Assembly: GCA_031259205.1 (NCBI GenBank)
Contig: JAIRLS010000174.1
Coordinates: 1 to 14,971, forward strand
Reading direction: 5' to 3'
Length of the DNA: 14,971 nt
From: Bacteroidales bacterium
GTDB lineage: Bacteria; Bacteroidota; Bacteroidia; Bacteroidales; UBA4181
The notes beneath the pieces are model-generated. The model had not been told where the DNA came from and did not search any database. It worked only from the letters and a program-made list of their open reading frames with translations. Both the position numbers and the translations under genes were made by a program. Shown piece after piece: positions 1-6,756 of the stretch (its first letter is position 1; every line of letters begins with the position of its first letter).

Positions 1-411
1 TTTATATTTCCAATTTACATTTTTCCCATTGGTTTTTACCCATTCAAATGCCATTTTATTCGAAGTCGCTTCGCAATCATCTAACAATCCGGTCTTTGCC
101 AATAATGCCGAACCGGTACATACAGTTAAACACCATGACGATTTCTTCACAAGAGTTCTTAATTTATGTATAAAATCATTATCATTAACTAATATTCTTG
201 TTCCTTTTCCGCCGGGTATTACGAGAACATCATATTTTTTTATGTTATTTATATTTTTTGTAACTATTTGAATATTATCTTTATTTAGTATTTTTTTATC
301 ATAAATTGAAAAATATTTTATGCAACATTCTTCGACTTTTCCAAATACTTCAACGGGACCAAAAAGGTCGAGAGTTTCAAAATCATTAAATAACAAACAA
401 TTTATATCCAT
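1..411 (-). CDS. DJ-1/PfpI family protein, partial (C-terminus beyond window)
   Basis: The first 137 codons are visible and the gene continues past base 1. The product looks like a DJ-1/PfpI (class I glutamine amidotransferase-like) protein: residues 14-24 read LDLFGPVEVFG, residues 62-70 VLVIPGGKG, and a nucleophile-elbow motif VCTGSALLA spans 97-105 with Cys98 as the likely nucleophile. Members of this fold include proteases, deglycases, isonitrile hydratases and the amidase-like half of AraC-type regulators; the visible part cannot tell these apart. A C-terminal AraC domain could exist outside the window. The start at 411 fits the family's usual short N-terminus; an in-frame ATG at 501 would add 30 residues that resemble nothing in the family. 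No Shine-Dalgarno is seen. Base composition is about 25-30% G+C by eye, with AAT, AAA, ATA and TTA codons dominating, unlike every other gene here, which suggests recent acquisition. Confidence 0.8.
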   Translation of the reverse strand, partial: MDINCLLFNDFETLDLFGPVEVFGKVEECCIKYFSIYDKKILNKDNIQIVTKNINNIKKYDVLVIPGGKGTRILVNDNDFIHKLRTLVKKSSWCLTVCTGSALLAKTGLLDDCEATSNKMAFEWVKTNGKNVNWKYK

Positions 412-560
412 AAATATATCAAAAACATATTCTGAAAACTTTTTTAATATTTTTTCTAAAAATATTTCCCAAAAAATTTGGGGCCATATTGCACATAACA
501 TTCCCGTTGTTTACAATATATTTTTGTTCACGTCCGACCGCTCTACCTTTCCAGTCAGAT

Positions 561-583
561 AAAAAATTCGGGAGCGTCGCGCT
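561..583 (-). terminator. Weak candidate terminator after the dehydrogenase gene
   Basis: Read on the minus strand, about 33 bases past the stop at 617, a short stem AGCG/CGCT with loop CGA is followed by CCGAA and a run of six T (bases 561-566). The stem is only 4 bp, so this is tentative. Confidence 0.25.
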
Positions 584-616
584 GCTTGTGAAGAAGACTA
601 GGGAATGGGATGCGGA

Positions 617-1495
617 TCATGTCCAAATGACCGACGGATCAATGTGGGCAAGATCGGGCGAGCCGGTTATATTCATTGCCCAGTTGAGTTCGGCGGTAAT
701 CTCCTCAAGGACTTTCCGAACTCCTGCGGCGCCGTCCCGGGAAAGGCCAGCAATGACCTTTGTGCCGACACAGACGCCCGAAGCGCCCAAGGCAAGGGCT
801 TTAAATGCGTCCATGCCTGATTGTATGCCGCAGTCCACAAAAATCGGTATCGTACCGCCGACAAGTTTTTTTATGCGGGGAAGTATCTTTAACGGCGGGA
901 TGGCACAGTCAAACACTCCGTTATGATGCGAAACAACAATACCGCCTGCTCCGGCGTCCAAGGCTTTTGCGGCGTCCTGTTCGCTCAAAACGCCTTTAAT
1001 AATAAAGGGCAGTTTTGTCGCCTTAACGAAACTTTTTATGTCATCCAGGGTTTTAGGGCTTACCGGAAAACCCTTGGCCGAATATTTATTGTGTATGCGT
1101 CCGAAAACATAATCCGTATCCATGCCAACCGCAAGCGCCCCTGCTTTTTCAGCGTGTTCTATTTTTCTAAAAATCAGGTCTTTATCAGAATATGGTTTTA
1201 CAATTTTTATCACCTTTGCGCCGGCGGCGATAAGCTGCTCAAGCTCGTCTTCAGGCCCTATGCCCGACCACATGACTGTTCCTGCCGCGGCCGCCCCTTT
1301 TGCGGTTTCAACCATGCCGTCAGGGCAAACTTCGTGTAAATACGAAAGCGCCGCAACCATGACCGGTGTGGAAATTTCCGTACCGAATACCGTGGTCTTT
1401 GTAGACCCTTCTACCGCGTCAATAGTACGCATTTCAACCAGAAGAGAGTCAAAATACTCTCTGGTAATCTGTTGGGAACTGCTTTTTGCTTTCAT
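617..1495 (-). CDS. FMN-dependent alpha-hydroxy-acid dehydrogenase-like protein
   Basis: The 292-residue product is a TIM-barrel flavoprotein of the LldD / glycolate oxidase superfamily, whose members oxidise 2-hydroxy acids to 2-oxo acids with FMN. Visible FMN-site features are Lys167 (PFIIKGV), the His pair at 190-191 in VVSHHNG, a DCGIQSGMDA phosphate loop near 221-230 and GVCVG at 240-244. Typical members have about 350-390 residues; this one lacks much of the N-terminal region. In classical members the active-site segment reads HGGR and the Arg binds the substrate carboxylate; here it reads HNGV, so that Arg is missing at this position and lactate or glycolate should not be assumed as substrate. 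The start is fixed by a strong Shine-Dalgarno AGAGGAGG five bases upstream, rare in Bacteroidota. The gene lies 85 bases after ftsI on the same strand, where murE would be expected. Probably a cytoplasmic oxidoreductase gained by transfer. Confidence 0.8.
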   Translation of the reverse strand: MKAKSSSQQITREYFDSLLVEMRTIDAVEGSTKTTVFGTEISTPVMVAALSYLHEVCPDGMVETAKGAAAAGTVMWSGIGPEDELEQLIAAGAKVIKIVKPYSDKDLIFRKIEHAEKAGALAVGMDTDYVFGRIHNKYSAKGFPVSPKTLDDIKSFVKATKLPFIIKGVLSEQDAAKALDAGAGGIVVSHHNGVFDCAIPPLKILPRIKKLVGGTIPIFVDCGIQSGMDAFKALALGASGVCVGTKVIAGLSRDGAAGVRKVLEEITAELNWAMNITGSPDLAHIDPSVIWT

Positions 1496-1500
1496 CTGTT

Positions 1501-1508
1501 CCTCCTCT
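1501..1508 (-). promoter_or_regulatory. Strong Shine-Dalgarno of the dehydrogenase gene
   Basis: On the minus strand AGAGGAGG lies five bases before the ATG at 1495, a near-perfect anti-16S match that decides the start. Other genes in the window show no comparable site. A TATAAT at 1516-1521 on the same strand sits too close to this site, and has no good -35, to be called its promoter. Confidence 0.75.
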
Positions 1509-1580
1509 GTTTTACATTATAAACCGGACGGCAAACCCGTTGGATGGTAATAAATATATTCATTTTCTCTTTTGCGTTTA

Positions 1581-3698
1581 TTATTGACTCATTTCCAGTA
1601 CGATCCTGCGGTTGAGCGTTATATCGCTGCCCGGCGCGACGGATTGGGCGATGATCCGTCCCCGTCCCCGGACGGATACCTGCAATCCCCTTTGTTCCAA
1701 GAGAAAGAGCGCATCTTTTAACCCCATGTCCACCACATTGGGCACCAGATTTTTATTGGTGCTGCGCGTTTTTACGTCTATTTCCTTTTCGCCTGCCGTG
1801 ACGCTTACACATTCCGTCTGGGGGATTTCTTTACAGACCGGTATTTCCAAGGTTTTCCACACATAGGCCAATTCGCGGTAAAATCCTGATTTAGAATATG
1901 GTATATCCGCCATCATGCCGTTTTTTTCAGGTTTCAGCACTTCGTTCATGTCGGGATCGACAGCATAAATTTTATCGGCGATTTCGCGAAACACCGGCGT
2001 AGCGACCACTCCGCCGCCGGTGCCGTTCTGCGAGGGGGCGTACACCGTCACAATACAGGAATATTTTGGCCTGTCGGCGGGAAAATAGCCCACAAAGGAG
2101 GCGTAATGCTGTTTATTCCTGTAGCCGGACTGTTCATTGGCGATTTGGGCGGTACCCGTTTTTCCTGCAATCTTGTACAAATCTGTTTTTATGCGTTTGG
2201 CCGTTCCGTAATCGACTACCGCTTCCATCATCTGTTTCGCTTTGTGTATGGTTGCCTGCGATGCGATGGATGATTTTATCACCACTGTTTCTTTCCGCTC
2301 TTCCAGCGATCCGTGCCGGCGGAGTTCCTTTACGAATCGTGGTTTCACCATTTTACCGTTGTTGGCTACGGCATTGTAAAAGGTCAAAGTATGGATGGGC
2401 GTTAAAAGGACTTCGTATCCGTATGCTATCTGTGTCAGAGATATGCCCGACCACATGTTGTTGTCGGGGTATTTGACGAATGGTTCGCTCTCCCCGTTCA
2501 GGTCTATATTCAGTTTATTGTTCAGGTTCATGGAATAAAGGCGGTTAATGAACTGCCTTTCCTTTCCTTTATAATATTGGTTGATCAGTTTAGTGATACT
2601 CACGTTCGATGAAAAGGCGAAAGCTTCTTCTACGGTCAGCCATCCCTGTGTTTCCTTGCGATAATCGTCGTTTACCTCCTTGCCGAGATAAGACACCACG
2701 CCGTTCCTGTTGTTCACGGAATCCGTCAGTTGGATATACCCGTCTTCCAGGGCTACCATGTAGGTCATCAGTTTGAAAGTAGACCCCGGCTCGACGGCTT
2801 CCCCCAGCGCGTAGTTGTAAACTTCGGAATAACTGCCGTTAGCGGTTTTACCGAGGTTTACAATCGCTTTTACTTCGCCGGTAGCCACTTCCATCACGAT
2901 TACCGAGCCGTGGTGCGCATTATGATGGATCAAGCATTTGCGCAAGCCGGTTTCGGCTACATCCTGAATATGAACGTCAATAGTGGATACGACGTCTCCT
3001 CCGTCCACAGGATCTACCGATTCGTCGCTGTTGACCGGCATTTGAGCGCCGCCCGAAAGTCGCTGCACTATCCGGACGCCTTCCTTCCCGCGCAGAAAAA
3101 TATTGTACGCGCCTTCCAAACCGGGGTGATTACCGAAGGGATCTTTCGTCAAATAGCCGATTGTCCGGCTTGCCAGCCCACCGTGAGGCTGTTTGCGATT
3201 TTCTTCGCTTTCAATGATCAATCCGCCTTTATTGCTTCCCAAACGGAAAAGGGGATATTTCTTGATTTTTTTCAGCATCAGGTAATCCACTCCCGGATCT
3301 ATCAAAAGATAACAATTGTGTTGTCGGCGGGCGTTAATGATTTTTCGCTTATAGACGTCCGCACTTTCTTTGCCCGGTATCCGGGCAAGATGCCAGGCAA
3401 GAGAATCGATATTTGCGTTGAAAAGTTCATCCGTCAATCCTTTCGAACAAGGATCCATCCTGATTTCGTATGACGGTATGGAAGTAGCCAGCACTCTTCC
3501 GTCCGAAGCCAGAATATCGCCGCGCATCGGCTTAACAATGATATCTTCGAGAGAGATTTCTTTTTGCAGGTTTTTCAGACGTCCCTTTTCCCGTATCTGC
3601 GTGTACACCACTTTCACGATGACGGAAAGGCCGGCGAACACGATGATAAAATAGATAAAAAATAACCGATTCAGTATAAGTTTTTTGACTGAAGCCAT
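1581..3698 (-). CDS. ftsI: Septal peptidoglycan transpeptidase FtsI (PBP3-type) with PASTA domain
   Basis: FtsI cross-links peptidoglycan at the division septum together with FtsW. The 705-residue product has one N-terminal membrane segment (about 10-32), a PBP dimerisation domain (about 55-220), and a transpeptidase domain with all three penicillin-binding motifs: STFK with nucleophile Ser306, SSN at 363-365, and KTG at 513-515. A single PASTA domain (about 650-705) closes the protein, as is usual for Bacteroidota FtsI. The active domain lies in the periplasm. The gene starts 18 bases after the ftsL stop, so it is surely co-transcribed with mraZ-rsmH-ftsL. The next gene on this strand is not murE but an unrelated dehydrogenase, so the dcw cluster is interrupted after ftsI. 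The frame is intact with no missing catalytic residue. Confidence 0.95.
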   Translation of the reverse strand: MASVKKLILNRLFFIYFIIVFAGLSVIVKVVYTQIREKGRLKNLQKEISLEDIIVKPMRGDILASDGRVLATSIPSYEIRMDPCSKGLTDELFNANIDSLAWHLARIPGKESADVYKRKIINARRQHNCYLLIDPGVDYLMLKKIKKYPLFRLGSNKGGLIIESEENRKQPHGGLASRTIGYLTKDPFGNHPGLEGAYNIFLRGKEGVRIVQRLSGGAQMPVNSDESVDPVDGGDVVSTIDVHIQDVAETGLRKCLIHHNAHHGSVIVMEVATGEVKAIVNLGKTANGSYSEVYNYALGEAVEPGSTFKLMTYMVALEDGYIQLTDSVNNRNGVVSYLGKEVNDDYRKETQGWLTVEEAFAFSSNVSITKLINQYYKGKERQFINRLYSMNLNNKLNIDLNGESEPFVKYPDNNMWSGISLTQIAYGYEVLLTPIHTLTFYNAVANNGKMVKPRFVKELRRHGSLEERKETVVIKSSIASQATIHKAKQMMEAVVDYGTAKRIKTDLYKIAGKTGTAQIANEQSGYRNKQHYASFVGYFPADRPKYSCIVTVYAPSQNGTGGGVVATPVFREIADKIYAVDPDMNEVLKPEKNGMMADIPYSKSGFYRELAYVWKTLEIPVCKEIPQTECVSVTAGEKEIDVKTRSTNKNLVPNVVDMGLKDALFLLEQRGLQVSVRGRGRIIAQSVAPGSDITLNRRIVLEMSQ

Positions 3699-3716
3699 GT
3701 TTTGGGTACGAACTGG

Positions 3717-4076
3717 TTACTGTTCAATTTTATAGGGAGGTTTTACCGATTCCACAAGATCCATGTGTCTGGATTCAACCATTTCCACCACTTTGGACTG
3801 CCGGCTGAGATTCATCAAACGGGCGGCGGTAGTGATGGATTCTGCCCGCAGATCGTTCACTTCTTTTTGCAGGGCATTGGTATTGCGGGCGATCTTCTCC
3901 GCATGGTAGCGGTTGCCGATGTATATCACGCCTAAAAAAGTCATCCACAAAATGAAGCGTATGTTCTTTAAAATAAACTCATTGGTCAGTATCGATCCGC
4001 TTAGTATGGTCTTGATCGAAACCGGACGCAGTTCTTTACGTTCTTTTTTGTTATCAACAAAATCGTTTATTTGCAT
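3717..4076 (-). CDS. ftsL: Cell division protein FtsL-like (short bitopic membrane protein)
   Basis: The 119-residue product has a charged cytoplasmic N-terminus, one membrane segment (about residues 38-56, including IRFILWMTFLGVIYIGN) and a periplasmic helical, heptad-like segment beginning near EKIARNTNALQKEV. This matches the layout of FtsL, which works with FtsB/DivIC and FtsQ to activate FtsWI at the septum. The position between rsmH and ftsI, 18 bases before ftsI, is the standard place for ftsL. The frame is open further upstream to a GTG at 4130; I prefer the ATG at 4076 because the peptide starting MQINDFVDNKKER resembles the short, lysine-rich starts of Bacteroidota FtsL. Sequence conservation is low in this family, so the call rests mainly on topology and gene order. 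Confidence 0.85.
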   Translation of the reverse strand: MQINDFVDNKKERKELRPVSIKTILSGSILTNEFILKNIRFILWMTFLGVIYIGNRYHAEKIARNTNALQKEVNDLRAESITTAARLMNLSRQSKVVEMVESRHMDLVESVKPPYKIEQ

Positions 4077-4176
4077 AAAACGTCTAAAAAAAACTTTGAT
4101 TCTTTTTACGGCTTCGCCACCGTCAGTCACAGGACAAACTAACGCAGGATATTATAACCGTCTGATTATCTTCTAC

Positions 4177-4208
4177 ATTCTTCCAAAAATCCGGAAGAAT
4201 ATTTTTTT
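4177..4208 (+). other. Perfect 8-bp hairpin followed by T-run, between rsmH and ftsL
   Basis: Arms ATTCTTCC (4177-4184) and GGAAGAAT (4193-4200) enclose an 8-base loop and are followed on the plus strand by ATTTTTTT. As a terminator it would act on plus-strand (antisense) transcription; for the minus-strand operon it is only a hairpin without a T-tail. It lies in the 144-base gap between rsmH and the chosen ftsL start. Confidence 0.4.
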
Positions 4209-4220
4209 ACGGAAACAGGC

Positions 4221-5168
4221 TTATTTTACCCTTTCCCCTATTCTTAATTTGGCGCTTCGGACACGACTGTTCGCCTTGATTTCATGTTCCGAAGGCGTTA
4301 TTATTTTCGTATTTATTTGCCGGAAAGGTGTTTTCGATTGTCCGTAAATATCCTTTTCGGCTTCTCCCTCAAACAGGCCATTTTTCAGGAAATTCTTCAC
4401 CAGCCGGTCTTCCAGCGAATGATAGGTGATAATGGCCAGTCTTCCTTTTGCCGGAAGCAGATCAAGGCTCTGGAGTAATAATGATTTCAGATGATCCAGC
4501 TCCCTGTTTACTGCAATTCTCAACGCTTGGAACACTTTCGCCGCGTATTTGTTTTCCGAACCGCGCGGCATACATGGTTTGATGGTTTCCAGCAACTGGC
4601 CGCTACGCTCAATAGGGTGCGACCGTCGAGCCGTTACGATTCGCCCGGCCAGCCGCTGTGCATTGGACACTTCACCGTATTGCCCGAAAATTTCGCGCAA
4701 ACTGTTTTCGGGGTACCGGTTGATCACTTCTGCGGCGGTGATACTCATGCCGGTGTTCATGCGCATGTCGAGCGGAGCGTCGTGCCGGAAAGTAAAACCT
4801 CGTTCAACGGTATCGAAGTGATGCGACGAAACGCCTAAATCCGCCAGTATCCCGTCCACGTTCCGTATCCCGTAATGCGCGAGATAATTACGCAAAAAAC
4901 GGAAATTGCCTTGTTCCATTATCAGCCGCCTGTCATCAGGGCGGTTGGCCAGCGCGTCGGCGTCCTGATCAAGCGCTATCAGGCGTCCTGTGGTAAGCCT
5001 TTTCAAAATTTCCCTCGAATGGCCGCCACCGCCAAAAGTCGCATCAACATATACCCCGTCGCCACGGATATTCAAGCCGTCAATGCTTTCTTCCAGCAGG
5101 GCGGATACGTGATAATCCGGGGGAGGGGTTGCCCAATGGGTCGATATGGGTTGTTTGTCGCCCGTCAT
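4221..5168 (-). CDS. rsmH: 16S rRNA (cytosine(1402)-N(4))-methyltransferase RsmH (MraW)
   Basis: RsmH methylates N4 of C1402 in the 16S rRNA decoding site using S-adenosylmethionine. The 315-residue length is normal for the family. Visible motifs are the SAM-binding loop VDATFGGGGHS (41-51), the acidic residues in ALDQDADAL near 65-73, the family signature ADLGVSSHHFD (109-119) and the C-terminal ITYHSLEDRLVKNF. The start codon overlaps the mraZ stop by four bases (ATGA), which implies translational coupling. The gene sits second in the dcw cluster as in most bacteria. It is cytoplasmic and acts on assembled small subunits. The frame is complete and nothing appears degraded. Confidence 0.96.
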   Translation of the reverse strand: MTGDKQPISTHWATPPPDYHVSALLEESIDGLNIRGDGVYVDATFGGGGHSREILKRLTTGRLIALDQDADALANRPDDRRLIMEQGNFRFLRNYLAHYGIRNVDGILADLGVSSHHFDTVERGFTFRHDAPLDMRMNTGMSITAAEVINRYPENSLREIFGQYGEVSNAQRLAGRIVTARRSHPIERSGQLLETIKPCMPRGSENKYAAKVFQALRIAVNRELDHLKSLLLQSLDLLPAKGRLAIITYHSLEDRLVKNFLKNGLFEGEAEKDIYGQSKTPFRQINTKIITPSEHEIKANSRVRSAKLRIGERVK

Positions 5169-5635
5169 AAGTCGTCGAGGTTATAGTTTACATTACCCAT
5201 AATGCGCAATGCCCTTTCGCGCAGGACATCCACGCCGCCGCTGCTCTTTTCGTACAAATCCGGCGTCCAGATTTCGATCTTCCCGATACCGCCTATCAAT
5301 ATCGCATCTCTCCCGATAGAAGCCGCTTTCAGCAAACGCGCCGGCAGCAATATCCTTCCCGTTCCGTCGGACTCCAACTCGACAGCTCCCATTCGGAAAT
5401 CGCGTATGAATTGCCTGTGTTCGGGATCATACGGATTCGTGTTCTTGATAATCAGTCTGTTCTGTCGATTCCACTCGTCAAGGGTGAATAATTCCAAACT
5501 CGGCTCATACGGGTCTTTTTTAAGCACAAAACGATACGTATCTGCCCCCCCCATTTGTCTGCGAAACTCGGCAGGCAGCATGATACGCCCTTTGGCGTCC
5601 ACCTTGCAATCATATTCACCTGTAAATACGGTCAT
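5165..5635 (-). CDS. mraZ: Transcriptional regulator MraZ
   Basis: MraZ is a ring-forming DNA-binding protein that represses its own dcw operon. The 156-residue product carries two SpoVT/AbrB-like halves, each with the DNA-contact signature: KGRIMLPAEFR near 16-26 and TGRILLPARLL near the middle of the second half. The start at 5635 gives the usual MTVFTGEYDCKVDAKGR N-terminus. Three direct repeats of TGGTA spaced by exactly 10 bp lie 38-62 bases upstream on the minus strand, which is the known type of MraZ operator, so autoregulation is very likely. The stop overlaps the rsmH start by four bases. It is the first gene of the mraZ-rsmH-ftsL-ftsI unit, separated from nadK by about 250 bases. 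Confidence 0.95.
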   Translation of the reverse strand: MTVFTGEYDCKVDAKGRIMLPAEFRRQMGGADTYRFVLKKDPYEPSLELFTLDEWNRQNRLIIKNTNPYDPEHRQFIRDFRMGAVELESDGTGRILLPARLLKAASIGRDAILIGGIGKIEIWTPDLYEKSSGGVDVLRERALRIMGNVNYNLDDL

Positions 5636-5672
5636 TCTTTCGAGATAATCCGGCGTAAAGATAAATATCTTT

Positions 5673-5697
5673 TACCACTTTTTACCACTTTTTACCA
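5673..5697 (-). promoter_or_regulatory. MraZ operator: three TGGTA boxes with 10-bp period
   Basis: On the minus strand TGGTA occurs three times, at 5693-5697, 5683-5687 and 5673-5677, with the same AAAAG spacer between them. One box per helical turn on the same face is what MraZ rings bind in Escherichia coli and mycoplasmas (TGGGN- or TGGKN-type boxes with 5-bp gaps). The promoter itself is not clear; TATCTTTA at 5656-5663 is a near match to the -7 element and the boxes would overlap its upstream part, consistent with repression by occlusion. Confidence 0.8.
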
Positions 5698-5882
5698 CCA
5701 ATGTTAATAACTTTTTTCGAGAAATAATAGAACGTACTGTATTTCTGTGGTTTATGTTTGCCGAATTTCTAAAAAATTAAATCGGCGAAATTATTTTTCT
5801 GAAAAAACTCCACGCAAACATTCAACCGCTGGTGGTGGGAGAGGAGATAGAATAAAGCCTCAAAATAAGTCGATGGCGGGAA

Positions 5883-6740
5883 TCAATTTCTTTTGTCTTC
5901 TCCCCACATCAGTTTGTTTCGTAAAGAGGAATAAAAGGAAAACGGATTGACGGTTTTCACGGTAAAATTCGCCCGTTTCACTGTTATTTCGGTTTGTGTA
6001 GTGCAATCGTAGGAACGCGAATCAAGCGAAAGGGTGTATGCATTCATTCTACTGTCGATTTTCAGGCGCAGACGGGCATTGTCGGGAATGACCAGCGGTC
6101 GTACCGTCAGGTTATGGGGGGCAATGGGAGAAATGATGAAGGTTTTCGACTCCGGCGCCACAATAGGCCCTCCTACGCTCATCGAATAGGCGGAAGACCC
6201 GGTAGGAGTAGCGATAATCAGACCATCCGCCCAGTAGGAATTGAGAAACTCGTCATTGCACCACACGTGAACGGTGACAAGTCCGGCTTTTTTCTGTACC
6301 ACCACATCGTTCAGGGCATACGGAAAGTCATTCAACGGAGCGCTGCTTCCTACGTCAAGCAGGCTGCGTTCTTCGACAGGCAGGCGGCCTGCCATCAGGC
6401 GTTCAATCGAATTTTGCAGTTCCGGTTCGGCAATTGTTGCCAGAAACCCCAGTCTTCCGCTATTGACGCCGACAATGGGTATTCCGCTGTTTCTTACGAA
6501 ATGGATCGATTCCAAAAAGGTGCCGTCGCCGCCCACGCTGAAAAAGTAAGAGAGGTCGCCGGGCAGATTAAAGCCGGAGGAAAAAGTTCCCGCAATCTGC
6601 CCTGCTTCCGGCGTAGATTGCAAACAATGGAAAACAGACCGGTGAAGAAAGACGTTTTCCGTTTTCAGCAGGCGAATCATACGGCAAATCAGCGCTGTAT
6701 TGCGTTCATTGATGACTTTTCCAAAAATAGCGACAGACAT
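5883..6740 (-). CDS. nadK: NAD kinase
   Basis: NadK phosphorylates NAD+ to NADP+, feeding NADPH pools. The 285-residue product has the family's GGDGTFLES motif (70-78, Asp72 catalytic), the NSGRLGFLA segment (93-101), ALNDVVVQK (142-150) and the glycine-rich DGLIIATPTGSSAYS region (from 172) followed by GGPIVAP. The start gives the normal beta-strand beginning MSVAIFGKVIN. It begins 16 bases after the stop of an exported protein gene on the same strand and is probably the last cistron of a unit starting at the LytTR regulator. The frame is complete. The C-terminus, rich in polar residues, fits the beta-sandwich domain. Cytoplasmic. Confidence 0.95.
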   Translation of the reverse strand: MSVAIFGKVINERNTALICRMIRLLKTENVFLHRSVFHCLQSTPEAGQIAGTFSSGFNLPGDLSYFFSVGGDGTFLESIHFVRNSGIPIVGVNSGRLGFLATIAEPELQNSIERLMAGRLPVEERSLLDVGSSAPLNDFPYALNDVVVQKKAGLVTVHVWCNDEFLNSYWADGLIIATPTGSSAYSMSVGGPIVAPESKTFIISPIAPHNLTVRPLVIPDNARLRLKIDSRMNAYTLSLDSRSYDCTTQTEITVKRANFTVKTVNPFSFYSSLRNKLMWGEDKRN

Positions 6741-6756
6741 GTTGTTGTGTTTTTGA

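Noticed and set aside
468..482. Short hairpin CCCAAA/TTTGGG upstream of the DJ-1-like gene
   Set aside because: A 6-bp stem with a 3-base loop in very AT-rich DNA can arise by chance, and it is not at a gene end on either strand.
530..560. tRNA-like string: the reverse strand reads GGTAGAGCGGTCGGACG, recalling a tRNA D-arm, and the forward strand TCCAGTCAGA recalls a tRNA 3' end
   Set aside because: No cloverleaf can be folded on either strand: there is no acceptor pairing, anticodon arm or T-arm. It may be an attachment-site remnant at the G+C boundary, but the match is too short to claim.
5671..5700. Three tandem 10-bp units looking like a tiny repeat array or CRISPR remnant
   Set aside because: The units have no spacers of CRISPR size and are explained as MraZ operator boxes in front of mraZ.
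5759..5810. Imperfect hairpin GCCGA...TCGGC between nadK and mraZ as a terminator
   Set aside because: The T-run is on the plus strand, whereas nadK is transcribed on the minus strand, and the stem is bulged with a long AT loop.
5747..5950. 67-codon plus-strand open frame between mraZ and nadK
   Set aside because: It has no recognisable domain, overlaps the end of nadK and lacks a promoter; its composition looks non-coding.
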